Shown: piece by piece, positions 12,801 through 26,299 of the stretch
Numbering within the stretch: the stretch's first letter is position 1
Layout: every line of letters begins with the position of its first letter
Assembly: GCA_019722365.1 (NCBI GenBank)
Contig: JADFUC010000717.1
Location: 1 to 64,000, forward strand
Source: Lithospermum erythrorhizon
Taxonomy: Eukaryota > Streptophyta > Magnoliopsida > Boraginales > Boraginaceae
Direction: 5' to 3'
Length of the DNA: 64,000 nt
Translations under genes and position numbers: made by a program
The notes under the pieces: model-generated
The model's input: the letters and a program-made list of their open reading frames with translations, nothing else
What the model was told of the DNA's origin: nothing
The model's database searches: none

Positions 12801-13569
12801 TTCAAATGAAGTAGATCCACAACTAGATGATTTACTAAAATCTTAGGGACAATCTCTATATACATGTCAACCTCGACCGACCTCGCATTGAGTATAATGA
12901 GAGACAGTAAAGACTCCCGACATAAAGATGAATATCCACAAAACTCCAGGAAATAAAAGAATGAGTAGTTCAGTCAAGTACACAACCTCAAGTATCTTAT
13001 AAAAAACAAAGGTACATCACGACCTAGGAGTATCCGGTGCCTCTCTTTGAGGCGCAGCTGATGATCGCTTTCTACATTGCACGTTTTGGTTTGCTACCTA
13101 CTTATTTCCCCAGCCTCCAACTCACATGACACGGCCTCGTATTTACTCCAAACCGTCCTCTGCTCATTGCCCTCCTCATATGCTGGTGAAGATATGCTTG
13201 GCTTAGCCCTTCTAAATCTTTCCAGGGACAATCTGCTTTGATGTGTCTTTAGCTGGCGACATAGAAGAAACGCAAATGTCCCTATCTACTCCCGACAATC
13301 ACGAATTCTGCTGTTATCGCCCCATGATACGACATCAAATGTCGCTCGGAACCACACCCTGAATCCACAGTCGACACGTACCGATGCGGAAGAAGCTGAA
13401 ATAGTTGGGGCCGAGCAGGTCTTGTTGGGGCGACTACAGGCTAAACGATTCGGTGAAAGGTCCTCCTACGGAACTTCGAACTAGATGATCCACCTGTGCT
13501 GACTGCCTCATGTCGTACCCTCTTACGACCCTACGGCCTCCGCCTTTCGACCAATTCCATCTCTACCTT

Positions 13570-14250
13570 CAATGCAGCGTTCCTTCGTGGAAACTAGTGA
13601 AAGTCATCAAGGATATATGGTGGAGAATCTCCCATATCAACCCATCTTGGAATCTGTGAATCCTCTGCTCCTCGGTCAGTTATGCCGAAATTTGAGAGCC
13701 GGGCGGCATAACTCACTAAATCGCCTCTCGTACTCCTCAGCCGGTCAGTCACCACCGAGCCATGTGGGTACTCATGCAATAATTCTCTGCGAGCAGTATT
13801 CTGGCGCTCCCAGTCGCTGGTTCTCCCTTAGTAGTCGAGGTAGCCGTAGATTACCCCCACCCGGTCCTTGACGCTCTAAATGCGATGCACGTAGGTGGCG
13901 GGCGATACTACGACTCACCCTCAATGCCATAGGCTCGAAAATGCTCTCCAAGTCTCTAATAAACTTGATCGTATCGGTGGTGAAGCAACGCTCCAGAGAC
14001 TTTGGGATATCTCTTGAGGAACATCCAAAAAGCTTACTACGAATATCAACCTCATTGGACATGTAACTCATCCCCAACCAATAAGGTCAGCGGGGAAATC
14101 AAAGGTATACTCGAACTCTGTTGCTCATTTATAGGCTATTTCAGCGCCCAGCGACTCCACAAAGCCGTCGGTAGCTCTAGCCCCACCTACAGCACCCTCG
14201 GCTTTACCACGGGCACCTCCCGCGGCACGGGTCCTCTCTGGCGTCTCCAT
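13570..14250 (-). pseudogene. gag relic of element B1
   Basis: Begins at ATG 14,250 (METPERTRA on the minus strand) and continues as a broken capsid-like frame with segments such as SLERCFTTDTIKFIRDLESIF. The same gag wording reappears on the plus strand at 63,100-63,700, which confirms it as a repeat-family protein. A degraded CCHC-like knuckle (CGSR.GHLRFF) follows near 13,260-13,310. Confidence 0.65.
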
Positions 14251-14343
14251 TATTGGTAAACAGTGGCAGTCACAGCAGAAAAGAAAGTCTTAGATCTCCA
14301 GAAAAGACTCAAATACAGGACAACCAAAAGAATATAAAACCTA

Positions 14344-14361
14344 CGCTCAAATACCAAAAAT
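14344..14361 (-). other. Primer-binding site of element B1 (initiator Met-tRNA type)
   Basis: Directly after the minus-strand LTR end (TTACA at 14,362) the sequence reads TTGGTATTTGAGCGTAGG, close to the TGGTATCAGAGC used by plant LTR elements primed with initiator tRNA-Met. Its position confirms the LTR boundary at 14,362. Confidence 0.65.
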
Positions 14362-16720
14362 TGTAAAATAACCCCAAATTAAATACGCCCCTGAGGTTAG
14401 AATCGTCCAAATCCTAGACACCAGAGTCACCAATCGATGGATGACTCAAATTTAAAAGACACATGTCTCGAAATAACCCAAAAACGCTATCTGACGGACA
14501 GAGCGGTTTAAGAAAAGAATACACCGTGTTGTTTCCTAACCACACAATAACAACCGATATACAACAATCTCCATTATCTGATATGTCCCATTACAAAAGT
14601 CGAAATCCCAAAATAACAACCAGTATGAACCAAGCCGACTCTGATCGAACAAAATAATGGAGATTTGTGAGAATCAAGCGCCACCCGCCAGCTCAACAGC
14701 TACAAGCACGATCACCCGAACAAGCCCGAAGGCGGAACAACACCACACCATCAGCCTAGCAATGAGAATTACTTAGGCCATAGCGAATAGGGTGTAACAC
14801 AGGAAGCTTAGTGAATATATCTCAAGAATGAATTTAACCCCCAAACACGCGGGGTGTACGATGTAGTTGATATACGCATCTGATAAATCGTAGTACATAA
14901 TATTATTCAACTTAAGATCTTAGTGCGAAGTCATTAGCAATTTCATTATCATTTTATTATGTTCATAAATGGTCGGCTGTCATAAATAATCCAATACTTG
15001 GCCCGATAAACAAGAACATACGTACATTTCAGAAAGGCGTAATAATGCGTAACAACCAGTCGACTCTGCCACATCAGCCCGATAAGGGCGACATACGACT
15101 CAACGCTAATCGGACCCGAGTCATGGCTAGAGCAACAACTATAATACTACTTTCCGATCCCTTGGCCCAAACGCTCAGCCAACTCAACTGACTACATCAA
15201 CTCGTGACTCGACAACTTTATCAACTCAGCAACTCAATCAACTTCAAAAACTTTATTAACTGACACTTGATCAACTCAACAACTCAATCAACTCCATATA
15301 AATCAAATTTCTACAACTAATCGCCTTATAATCAATCTCGACTGCGGGGAGCAACTTATGCCCGTCGACAGTTGTCACCGGGTAAATAGCAGTGCAAGCA
15401 AATACACCCCCTTATGCAATGTATAAGGTAAATGCGAATAATACAACTCAACATACGTGATCCTTCATTATACAACTCATCCCTAATACGACTAAATGAC
15501 GCCTGAAACACATACCGCTCGCTGAGACTCACATTGCGACCCGACAAGTCAACCCACAATTCATATTCAACATGCAATTTAACCTGAAAATCATATCGTA
15601 CGTATCCATGATGACGGTTAATCGACACCGTGGGAATAATACTCACGCTTGGCTGCTTGATGAAACTCACAGCTTACGCTATTAGTCCGATGTCTCTTCC
15701 CATGCTCCGCGCTAATCAAAACACCGAGAGATATAATTACTCACCATATTAATAACTCTCTTTAGTTATCTATCAACTTATGACCGTTTTAGTTACCAAT
15801 TATAACTTAAGGTAAAAAGATTACTACAGCGAGTTAAACCGACTAATAAAGCGACAAAATTACACGTCAAATCACAAATCAAATCATTTACTCACTGATT
15901 CCAACACTTTAAACAATCTGCAATCAATCCCGACAATCGACTCCCAAACCCATTCTCATATAATCCTTAATTCCAAACCCAATTCTTCTTTCCTTACAAA
16001 CCTAAATCGTAATATTCTATTCAATCGACATCAAACACATCCACGACATACTCCAAAACAACTATATTAAGATCCCAAAACATTATAATACAATTTAAAG
16101 AAATTTAGAAAAAGTCAACCTAAAAGTCAACTAACCCAATCAACATTTCAACCCCTAAAATCAATTATAATTTGGCTGCGAACCACGTAATTGAGCTTTT
16201 AAGGAGGATACTTATACCATTTACAACTTTTCAAATTCAAAACCAAAAAGTCAACTAAAGTCAACATCTCCAAAAACTTAAAAGAAAGCATCGCAAGCTT
16301 CAAACTTTCTTACCTCGAGAGAGATGCGGAATGTTGAAGAAGATGAAATCAACTTTTAATGTCTTGGCGACAAAGAATTGGAAGGAAAAAATTCAGCGGG
16401 GGGCGGGGGAACATGGAATCTCGGCGAAGGGAAAAGGGGATGGGTTTTGGATGATGATGATGAATAATCAGTGGTAGGTGAGATATTTAAGAGAAAAAAT
16501 TAAGTTCCGTTAGGTTTAGGTTAATTTCTCCACTTTAAAATTTAGCAAATATCAATGAAACCGATTTGAAATGTGTTATTCACCGAGGCATATACATCTA
16601 CTCGTCGTACTCGTCTGATATATCGCTACTACTATTCTGAAATTATAGATATCGCTCGGGTCCATATAGACCGATAAATATAATTTAATAAAATCGCTTA
16701 AACGTAGCAGGGTTATTATA
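14362..16720 (-). mobile_element. 5' LTR of gypsy element B1 (minus)
   Basis: About 2.36 kb, colinear with 7,610-9,728 and, in reverse, with 53,870-55,988 and 58,753-60,896. On the minus strand it runs from TATAATAACCC (first G mutated) at 16,720 to GTTATTTTACA at 14,362. Small indels distinguish all copies. Open frames inside it are chance. Confidence 0.75.
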
Positions 16721-17056
16721 GTGAAATAATAAATGACTATACGAATGAATTATGCATTCATATATTGTAGTTAACAATCAGATTGTAAAACAAGAATTAC
16801 CTTGTTCCATCAATTATTTAACTTATTCCAGAAAGTAAATGAACTAGCTCCCCTTTGAACCCATCGTTCGGGTTTCTTAACTCGCTTTCGTGAAATCAAA
16901 CCTTGATTTAATCACAGAAGAATATATCAACTCCGAGATGCTTGCTCAAGTCCACACGTGGAACCTTTAAGCTTGCATTAAACTCTTAGGTCTTTTAAGA
17001 ATACGTAAAATTTGGAAAAGGTAATGATCACGATCATATCATAACCCAGGAATACT
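16721..17056. other. Unassigned spacer between LTRs
   Basis: 336 bases between the B1 5' LTR and LTR A2. No open frame, RNA gene or clear repeat partner is seen in the window. Confidence 0.3.
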
Positions 17057-19474
17057 TGTAACGCGACCCTTTTCGAGTAAAATGCGCCTGAGTTGGAGTC
17101 GTTATCAACATATATTTGAGTCGCCATACGATGGTTGACTTCAAAATCTTTAATTTGATAACCAATAAAACACGATAGTTTTGGTAAAAGTCGAATAGTT
17201 CGAAAATTCAAAATGTTTTAATACGGGTTTAACCGGCCGATGGCATCGCTAATCAAAACAAAGTGTAAAAACTCCATCACATACCAAGTCCCCAAAATAC
17301 TCCATAAAATAGTTTACAATTTTTCAACATCAAAAACAAATATGAAAAAGCGTTACATAAAAATAATAGAAAAAAGATGAGCGCCGAGGATCCTAGCCAC
17401 CCGTCTACCATACATTGAAGAATCAACGGACACTCGCGAACCATGCGACTACCGAATGGAGACTTGTCCAATCTAGAGGTGGGAAGGGTAAGCTCGGCAA
17501 TTTAGTGGAAATGAATCGCCCCGGATAGTAGGATTATCCACGTCGAATAAGTATACAATAAAAAGATATGAAGCGTAAGCGAATAAGAATATATATATAT
17601 ATATATATACAATAAAAGAATAAATCAATTATCACGTCATCATAACAAAAATGATCATCGTCAACATACATACATTTTTAGGGACTCAACTTCACGTTAA
17701 CCCGTGTTATACCCGGAAGATCTCATATCACACTAATCAAAGCGAGTAAAACAACATAAATTCTTAACACAGCGTTTATACATGACAACAATATAATAAG
17801 CCACGAAAATGAAACCATAACAATATCTATAATATTCCATCCTTTTTCGTGACTCACCGCCGAACACCCATGACGTCATATCATTTTTCCGTGACTCACC
17901 CTTCGAACATGACACCGTCGTATCCTTTTCTCAGGCATTTCCTTGGCCAGACACCGCATCATATCCATACATACTCAACTCAAACATTTCACAATTCAAA
18001 CATACCCGTCAAACACTCTGTGTCATGCCCCAACATACACAACTCAAAAACAATTATCACCGCAACTACATGAATCTAAGATAAAGAACAACCGGGCAAC
18101 GACCACTGTAAATACCAGTATAGCGCGATATACTCGATACAACAATTTCATATAGAACCTACTACTATAATGCATCTAACATGACCACCGTACAACAACC
18201 TTTCACAATTTCGAATATATAGGATAAGTTCACTTAACACATACATGGTCACAACCAATTTACCATATACTTAACCGAACATAAATAAGGTAATCAAGCG
18301 GTGATAAATCCCCGTTAGTAGTACCCAGCTGGCGCAATGATCGCTCGATACCTTGAGCTTTCAGCGTTCAGAGTCTAAACAAAACACCGAGAAATACAAT
18401 TACTACTAATTTTATTATAAATTATCTTTAGCAACTTTAATACCGCTTTAGTCGGCTTTAAGTGAAATATTACTAAGTTAAACTTCAGCGATAAACTAAG
18501 CGACAAAGTTCCAACTAATCCTAAATCTTAAACTTTCGGCCCTCGGACCTTGAAATACTAACACCTTAACCAATTCCAAACAATCCGAATTATTAACTCC
18601 CAACTAATTAAACTCAAATTTACTAGCGACCACTAATCTGAGAAACCCATCTACTACTCAAAACTAATAAAAACTAATTTCATCATCAACTTTCGTCAAT
18701 GACATTTAAACCACGATTTCACCTACAAACAACTATAATAAGCGTCAAAAACATAATTATATCATTTAACACGTTTCGACCAAATCAGGCAAAGTCGACG
18801 AAAAGTCAGCCAACTTTTCCCACACTTTCTACTAAATCGATTATATAATCTCTATGCTATAATTTTGGCTGAACAATAATTACATCGATAATAACCCAAT
18901 CCAAGTCGAGCTAAAATTAAAAATTAAACATCCTAACTGCGATAAAATTTCATAAGCGTAATTTCGCTCAAGGAACAACTAATTTGAAGCCCAGAATCAA
19001 TTGAAGCAATAAAATCGAAAACTCAAAAGTCAGCAAAAAGTCAACATGGTGAAACTCAAGAAATACCCAAAAGCGTTTCGGCAGCACACTATGAATCGAG
19101 AAGGGATGATGAGGAAGCTCTCCAAAAATTTGAGGTCCAAAGCTTGCGAGATGGAGGAGAAATCGGAGAAAATCAAAGGGGGGAGGTGGAAGGTCGCGTC
19201 TCTGCCGAAGGGGAAGAGATGATCTGTTTTGTTTTTCTTTCCTTGGGCCTGGTTGGTCTATTTGTTAGGTGGGTTGGCCCACTATTTTAAGTGGTGAAAA
19301 CCCATTCGTTTTAATTCAATCGATACCTCTCGTTTTAACTTATCTCGACAACTAACTCCCAAACATTCACATTTATCGTACATAACATATAAAGTGGTTT
19401 CAAATTTTACGTTAATCAATTTAATAATCCCACATTTTAATTTATTAATTAACGAGTCGTTACCGGTTTTTACA
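17057..19474 (-). mobile_element. Ty3/gypsy LTR, family A, copy 2 (minus)
   Basis: Colinear with LTR A1. Plus-strand edges are TGTAACGCGACCC (17,057) and 'ccggtttttaca' (19,474). It carries an (AT)n run near 17,590. With A1 it brackets B1, so A1-A2 could be the ends of one older element into which B1 inserted, but no family-A pol is readable between them. Confidence 0.6.
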
Positions 19475-20531
19475 ATACTACTTACAAGTATGGCACATCC
19501 ATCTTCTCGGTCTTTCCGCCATGGAATCGATGATGGTGAGATTATCTGAGTACGGTCGTACATAGCGATGTGCAAAATAAGTTTTAAGCCTTTGCCCTGA
19601 CTTTGCTTTGGCCCCATGGACATTACCATGCAGGTCAGTCCTCCCCTCAAATACCCACTAGCTAGAATGTAACAACGACAAAATATCGTTTGGTATGTAA
19701 AGACTATTTCATGTTTATGGCAATTAGCCATTTCTCGGGTTAACTAATCGGGTAGGTTCTAACACAATTGAAGTGTGTTAAAACACATCTATCTTATTAA
19801 ATGCATATTCTTTAATAACAATACCAATAATACAAATTGGGTGGTAATGTCGTAGTACTCTCCGAGTATACTATACTCGGCCATTCATAGTGCTTGGCTA
19901 ATAGTGTTCTAGCGTAGGATAAGCGTCATGGCCCATTTATTCTCGCGTTCGGAGTTCGGTAAAGACAACCAAGCGATCCATTCCTTGTAACTCTAGTTAC
20001 CTCTATTCTCTTAAAGTTACTACAAAGCGTATTCCGAATCTATTGAATACCTTTAGTAAAACCCTACAATTCCTATTATGGGAATTATGTATGTCATATT
20101 CGTGATACAGCCCATGATCTGACATATTGGCATATGGTGAATCGTATTACTATGTAATAGTCAAACTACCATGTAATAGATTCCAACCACTTTCTCAATC
20201 AGGCGAGTCTTAATTGTAGGAGCGGACCTACAATAGAGAGAAATTCTTTTTGCTTGTCGATAAGAGAAATCACATCTGTCATGGGAATTTAATTTATCGT
20301 AGATTTTATTCTTTTCCAATTTCGTGACTTCATTATAACTTAACAAACAAATGTCATCTAGCTTATATAAGTGACTAATATAGCATATGTAATAGGGAAT
20401 TTTGATTTGTGTAGAATGAAATAGTAACACCCTAAATTTAATAAAGTGATATAGAAAATTAATTTTAAGGGAAATTTTATGAGGCATCACAGTATGGATG
20501 CTCACAAGATAATTCGATTGGGAGTATTTGA
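19475..20531. other. Decayed repeat DNA, no gene recognised
   Basis: Contains minus-strand open frames (19,282-19,731 and 20,161-20,505) without recognisable motifs; the first runs across the LTR A2 edge, which argues against a real gene. Part of 19,850-19,950 resembles the repeat at 4.1-4.4 kb. Confidence 0.3.
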
Positions 20532-21160
20532 TTAAACATATTTGGAATGTTGTGCATTAGAAAGTATTTGAGGGAGTATATTTGTTCCCAATTTGTAAAT
20601 AATTATTTGCCTTGGTTCACGGTCAGCAAGAATATAGCACAAACTACCAAATACATGAAAATATTGAACATTTGGCTTTCTCCCCCTCCATATTTCATAA
20701 TTTGTGTTGTTTGTACCTGGTCGAAAAGTGATGCGATTATGAATATGACAAGCAGTGTTGATAGCCTCGGCCCAAAATTTTAAGGGGATGTTTTTAGCAT
20801 GAATCATAACACGTGCCATCTCTTGAATGGTTCGATTCTTCCTTTCGACAACACCGTTTTGCTAAGGTGTAATGGGAGCGGAGAATTAAGTAGGAAGTAA
20901 TTAACTTTCGTGAGCTAAAAATCACCAAATTGTGTATTATTGGAACTCCTTACCATGATCTTACGATTCACACAACATGTTGCTCCTTTTCATTTTGGAC
21001 TTGTAGAATTAGCTTCTTAACCACGTCAAATGTGTCGATTTTCTCTAAGAAACTCAACCAGTAATATCTTAGTGAAATTGTCCTTGCGTACATAAAACAT
21101 ACTTCTTGCCTCGCATGCTTTCAACTTGCATGGGTCCCATCGAGGATCCATGTGCATCAA
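20532..21160 (-). pseudogene. Ty1/copia integrase relic (SIRE-like)
   Basis: The minus-strand frame reads T-P-stop-QNGVVERKNRTIQEMARVM, then WAEAINTACHIHNR, NYEIWRGRKPN and FHVFGSLCYILADRE, the second half of a copia integrase. Upstream, LLELMHMDL (first Asp of DDE) and DNFTKI, then a decayed SDHGKEF (second Asp, Glu), are visible. A stop replaces the first Q of PQQNGVVER. The frame ends soon after, without RT. Confidence 0.85.
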
Positions 21161-22606
21161 CTCCAAGTACAGTTGTGACCACTGTTGCGGCTTACAGTGA
21201 CGACTCTTGGTCCTGTTGCCAACTTTGGCACTCTCAGGAATGTTTGATCTTTGAGATCAAATGTTGGTATTCACTAAGCTGCTTAACTTTGAGAATAAGT
21301 TATTTGAATATTTCTATGCATCCCCTCCTTGCTAAGGTATGCTTTCATGCCATCATCACATAGTTGGTTTACGTGAGATTTGTTGTTAACCCTTCGACCC
21401 GATAGAACATCAGTTAAGCGTGGTAAGCCGTTGGCATTCAACTCCCCACTTTTGCCAAAAATTTACCTTTTCCTCAGATCACAAAAGTAACATGATCACC
21501 TTTAAGTGAGAATATATGAGTGAGATAAGCCTTTTACCTATCATGTGTCTTGAACAACCACTGTCAAAGTACCAACTAGATTCGGCTGATGATTTCAAGG
21601 AGGGTGTAGGCGACTTATTGTGATATTGCCTTAACGACCCCATTTGAGTTTTGTCAGATTGATACTTGTTTCCTCTTGGTCCATATAGCTTATAGCAATA
21701 AGGGGCAATATGACCTTTCTTTCCACAATAATGACAATACCATACTTGGTTCCTTCTTCGTTGATGATAGCTATTTGCTCTTCCTGTGGTTGTAATTTGG
21801 ACCGGTATTACTACATTGGACAAAATTTGGTAAAAAAGCTTAAGCCAGGTTGAAAAGTTTTCATATCGAACCCAATTCCTGTATTATCACCAACAGATTT
21901 ACCACCTTCAAGGATCTTCTCGAAAATATCTGTGCTGGAATTCATCATTTTTAAACCCTTGTTTAGTGTATTAACCCGAGCTCTCGGCGTGATTAATCTG
22001 CGTGATCTTGATCTCTTCTAATTTGCTTTGACCTTTTACCGCGTTCTCGTTACTCATAGGTTCCCCCAACGAAAAAAGACTGCGTTAGCCATATCCTTCG
22101 GTGTTGTTGTACATGGCTATAGATTCGTTTTCTTCCATTTTGCTTATTTAGGATCTTGTTGTTGCTTGTTGGAGTCTCGGCATTCGTACGCTAGAAGTTC
22201 GCTTACGTATGCGGTTCTGAGGAAGTATCCCGTTCATTTTTTGCCCACGATGCATGTTTATCAACTTAATGTATTGAGATCTCGACATTAAAGATAACAT
22301 TCATGGCTTTGTCGTTTGCTAGAGCAACTTCCTGTTCTTCCACGGTCACTCATCTTTGGCTTACCAAAATCGCATTTATTGTCGATAGCAGTTGAGGTGT
22401 TGTCCGTCACAATAGCGTACCGCTCTCCATGTCTTCGTGTCCATGGATTTAAGAGATGTAGTCATTTCTAGCCTCCGGTAGGCATAGTTAGTTCCGTCAA
22501 AGAGCGGTGAAGAATTCGAGTTGTAGAGCACCTTTCCCAAACCCTCCATTCTCAGATTACACCGATCTAAACAAGTATGCGTTAGAATGCTGCTCTAATA
22601 CCCGAT
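21161..22606 (-). pseudogene. Ty1/copia gag-protease relic (SIRE-like)
   Basis: Minus-strand CHYCGKKGHIAPYCYKLYG is a CCHC zinc knuckle of the SIRE form, followed by SWYFDSGCSRHMIG, the aspartic protease active site (DSG) with the usual copia flank. A decayed GAG-pre-integrase stretch (NQLCDDGMKAYLSKEG) sits near 21,310-21,370. Upstream gag text such as STDIFEKILEGGKSVGDN is readable only across frames. Confidence 0.85.
22590..22606 (-). other. Primer-binding site of the copia relic
   Basis: On the minus strand GGGTATTAGAGCAGC follows the LTR end; it resembles the Met-tRNA complementary GGTATCAGAGC. It fixes the LTR edge at 22,607. Confidence 0.6.
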
Positions 22607-23460
22607 TGAAAAAGTGTAATCAATCACACGTCACATGACACTCGATTACAATTGTCAATAACTCTAAGCTAACCCGGGTAAAATGCAAGCAAGCACAAAA
22701 GTAAAAACAACTGCCGATCCCCGGTAACTTCGGTTCGGTCTGGCATGCGCTACGTCACGGAAGCCCGACGCGATGAAGGATTCACTATGATAGAGAATTA
22801 CAAATAAGGACTTATCAGAATGCTTCCCATTCTTATATGCCCTATTTTGCTCCTATCGTATGTATAAGTCAGTTTCTCACACGACTTCAATAAACCTAGC
22901 CTCGCTCAACTCTTTATCCACCCCAGTATGTGTTTACAACGTGAATAGTCACTCTGGTAATTTATGTAACCAAGAGTGTTAAGAACGATTTAACACAAAT
23001 CCTAAAGGTTATAAGAACCTCCGTGCATTCCCATTACAAAAATAAAATAAACTCTCAAAAGCTGGATTTGGCTTACAAATTACAATCATTAATCTCTCTT
23101 GTTTCGCGCCCACTTTTTAGAGCTACGTTAGAGGCCTTTATATAGTGTAGGCACATGAGTTATGAAAGTTGCCATAATAAAAAGAAACTTCCATCTTGTA
23201 AATATATTAAATGCAATTGGTCCTCTTTCCTTCTTTGTTCTAGCCGTGTATATCTTCTAGCCGATGCCAAAATGTAGCTTTTCCATTAACCCAAATCATA
23301 TACGTAGCGGCCGCTGAAGTAATGCTTTTCATTAACGGGTCGTATCTACCCGAGATATCGCTTTATAAATGGAAACAAAATCTTCGAAAGACTAGAGCTA
23401 TTGCTACATCATTAGGAAACGATTTAATTAGAACACCGCCAAAATACTGGCCAATTTTCA
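22607..23460 (-). mobile_element. 5' LTR of the copia relic (minus), outer edge uncertain
   Basis: Starts (plus strand) TGAAAAAGTGTAATC beside the primer site. A minus-strand TATA-like CACTATATAAAGGCC at 23,132-23,148 would be the LTR promoter. The outer end could not be placed. No matching 3' LTR was found. Confidence 0.5.
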
Positions 23461-25406
23461 TGCACTAACGATCACCATTGCTCGAGTATTGGGCGGAGTT
23501 TATCACTGCATCTTTCGAGAGTTGGTGAGCAGTTTATCGCCGTGCTCGGGGAGGCGCTTTGGAGTGTGCTTTAGAAGTATTTGAATCTCGGGTTTCGACC
23601 GTTCGTGACTCATACCTAGTTTTGGTAATTTTTGTTTTCTTTGAAGTCTCGACCCGTTGGCGAACTTTCGTGAATATCTGTGTGCAGTGAAACTACATTA
23701 TAGGCATTAACCTTCGAGGCAGGCACTCGTTCCACAACGTCTGCTCGTGGACGTATCTATGTATGGGGTCGTTCCATGCCACTTGAAGAACTCGTCCAAA
23801 ATGCTATTTGGTTCGCCCCAGTATACGCAATAATCCCATAGGGTTTGTTTGGCAGATGTAGCGTTGGATCCCACTGGTCTCTAATTCTTTTAGAGTAATT
23901 AACGTACTAGACTCGTGTCCGGGCTCGTCACGTTAGACACCACTACGTCTTAGGTCCTTTTCAGTATGCATGGGAAGGTGGACATGAATTTATGCCTCCT
24001 TTATTAGCGGATGAGGACCTCCGTTTGCTTGTTGGGTTAGGTAGGAGTTACGTACGGTATGCCTCCCACTATTGTTCTTGAGAAAAGCTTGACCCCTCGG
24101 AGGTGTCCATTGATCTTCATGCTCAAGCGCTTCTCCACGGGGCGGATAGTCGTTTCAGCGTCGTGCCTTTCAAGTAGATGTATTTGTACACCGAGGTCGT
24201 CCGGTTGTTCTTCGAGGAGAATTAATAGAGGATGCCCACAGGCTGGGTAATGCGTGAGTATTCGATATGAGGTCAACTCTTCCACACATATCGTGGGTCT
24301 GAGTTCTTCTACTTCCCTCACAAGAGTATCGTACTTCGGGTTGGCATCTTTGAATTCGTGCTCCACATCACATTTCCATGTCTTTTTCTTGCGATATGCG
24401 AGAGGTTGGTCGTGAATCTCTCATAATTTCTTGAAGTTGTGTCTTAGCCTAGAAGGTGCCCTCGTTTGGCAGCGTCCTCATCTTGTTCCTACATGTTGAG
24501 CGTAGGCGAGCTCTCTCTTCTTAAGTGCTTTCTCACTTGGTATGAGGTTGGTTTTTCCGTCTGTCAAAGATGGACTTCCTTTGAATTACATTTGATCTGA
24601 CCTTACGAGGATTGATTTATTGCTTGGGGGTTGATATTGCCTAATGCGAGAAAATCTTGATTGTCGTTTCTCGTATTTGATTTGTAGAGCCTTTTAACGG
24701 CCTACGCTATGTAGTAGTTCGTCGCCTGCTTGATTAAGGACAGAGAGGTGTTTTTGGTGTTTATCCCGACCAGGTGGTTGAGTTCTTGACGGACCATCCT
24801 TTCTGCTTTATCATCTTCTGGGTGTCGTTCAACCCATGTGCTTTATTGTCGAGTAACTTTGGGTGGTAGTTGTCTCGTAGCTTTGTCTTTGACATGATCG
24901 TACCACGCGCTTTTAGTAGGGTCGTAGCTTGGGGCCCACGTGTTCCGTGATGCTCTATCTTGGGTCCTTTCTTTGGTGCGAAACGCTGGGGGTGGCCAAC
25001 GCCACCTTTTCGGGTCAGTGAGGGTAAGTCGAGGCCGAGTGCTTAATTTAGATCTTCCTCGCTTCTTGTAATGTCGACACTTGGGGTGTTTGAGGTGAGG
25101 AAGTCTTAAGGCGCCTCGACCGCCTTGGCGTTAGGATTCTTTCCTCCTCTTGTAGTATTTGGCATCGGCAAAGTGGGATTCTTCGATTGCAAATGGATTC
25201 TCATCCGCCTTCACTGTTTTCTCCATCCCATCCTTGCAATACTTCAAGCATTGGTGAAGTGTGGAGGATAATGTGCTAGCTGTGGATCAGGTCTTTCTAA
25301 TGGATATTATATGTGACGCTTGGCATACATCGCGTGGAACCAAGATGTGGTCTCATTTCCCTGTCGCCCAGTACAAACTTACTTTCGAGGTTCGCTCCCG
25401 CCTTTG

Positions 25407-25604
25407 TTAAAGCCTTGAATTATAATGCGGAGATTCTTTGTAAGTCTGTCCCGAGATGCCTAAGCGATTACCGATGTGCGGAGTGGAAGGGCGTTTACAG
25501 GCGATCTTCGAAGTACCCGACGATACGCTTATGGACTTTTCGTTCCGCGTGGCGACATAGAGTGGCTTATTATGAGTATCATCTTCTTGTAGCGAGGTCT
25601 TCAT
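25407..25604 (-). pseudogene. Gypsy protease relic
   Basis: EDDTHNKPLYVATRNEK, then a decayed active-site stretch and GNRLGISGQTY match the retroviral-type protease of a plant gypsy lineage (typical: HNKALYI.VRC.....RVLID.GS..N..PLSTL..LGI). The DGS/DTG residues are lost to frameshift. Confidence 0.7.
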
Positions 25605-26299
25605 TAGTGAGCGTGATAAGTTTAGAAACTTATCGAAGGCGGAAGCGTCGCCCTTAGTCTTCTGCCCGATGGTAGTCTTCGTCTACTTAAACCTGTCATG
25701 GCATGGCATTGGTCCTCGTCGTTTTTGGTAGTCGGCCCACGCTTTCCACAGGTCGCTTGCTCTCCCAAAAAACTTTAATTTACTTTGACCTCGATTAAAT
25801 TTTGGATGATTAAGGCGGCGGTTATGTGGTTTGAGAAGAGACTTTGTCTTCTTCAGTAATTGCCCCGCTGCGATGGGATGCCACAGTATCTTTGTAATCT
25901 TTTTAAAGTTGGGCTCCGTGCTTGGTGCCTCCTCGAGGTCTCTTTTTTGACTCTGGAAGTTCTATGAGTTTGCTTTTTGTCGGCTAATCAAACATTCTTA
26001 GGCATGTCGGAATGAGGAAGGGGTATTCCTTACTCCCTCTCGTCTCGCGGGCGTGGCGCCGCGCTTCCAAGGTCGAGCCCGCCCTCGACCTTCTTGGTTT
26101 TAATTGAACTTAAGATTTGTTTAAGTCACAGTAATCTTCTTTTTCTTTTCGAGTTTGGAGTTCTCTCTTGGCCTCTTGGGATCGTACTTGGTCTTCGAGT
26201 AAGAGGCGTGACTGCAGTATCCCGCAGCCAGTTGAGACTTCTCCATCGGTTGATATGAAATGCATGGCAGCTCTTCTTTCTTTGTTTGGTAGCGATTAG

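Larger units (their letters stand above)
9729..14361 (-). mobile_element. Internal region of Ty3/gypsy (chromovirus-like) element B1, decayed
   Basis: Minus-strand order gag, protease, RT, RNase H, integrase, as in Ty3/gypsy elements. Every domain is broken by frameshifts and stops, so the element cannot act alone. The order, the Met-tRNA-like primer site and the polypurine tract define it as one insertion. Lineage: RT and integrase wording is close to the Tekay/Del chromoviruses, by memory only. Confidence 0.8.

Noticed and set aside
14634..14658. Primer-binding site and LTR end near 14,634-14,658 (GATCAGAG wording, TG at 14,658)
   Set aside because: Homology with the plus-strand LTRs at 55.7-56.0 and 60.6-60.9 kb continues past this point to 14,362, where a better LTR end and primer site occur.
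947..19474. Calling LTRs A1 and A2 a proven pair of one element with B1 nested inside
   Set aside because: No family-A gag/pol is readable between them, no clear primer site follows A2 and no matching target duplication was found; kept only as a possibility.
21410..21430. 'cagttaagcgtggtaag' as a third 5S rRNA fragment
   Set aside because: Only a single 5S-like word, with no other 5S landmarks around it; it lies within the copia relic.
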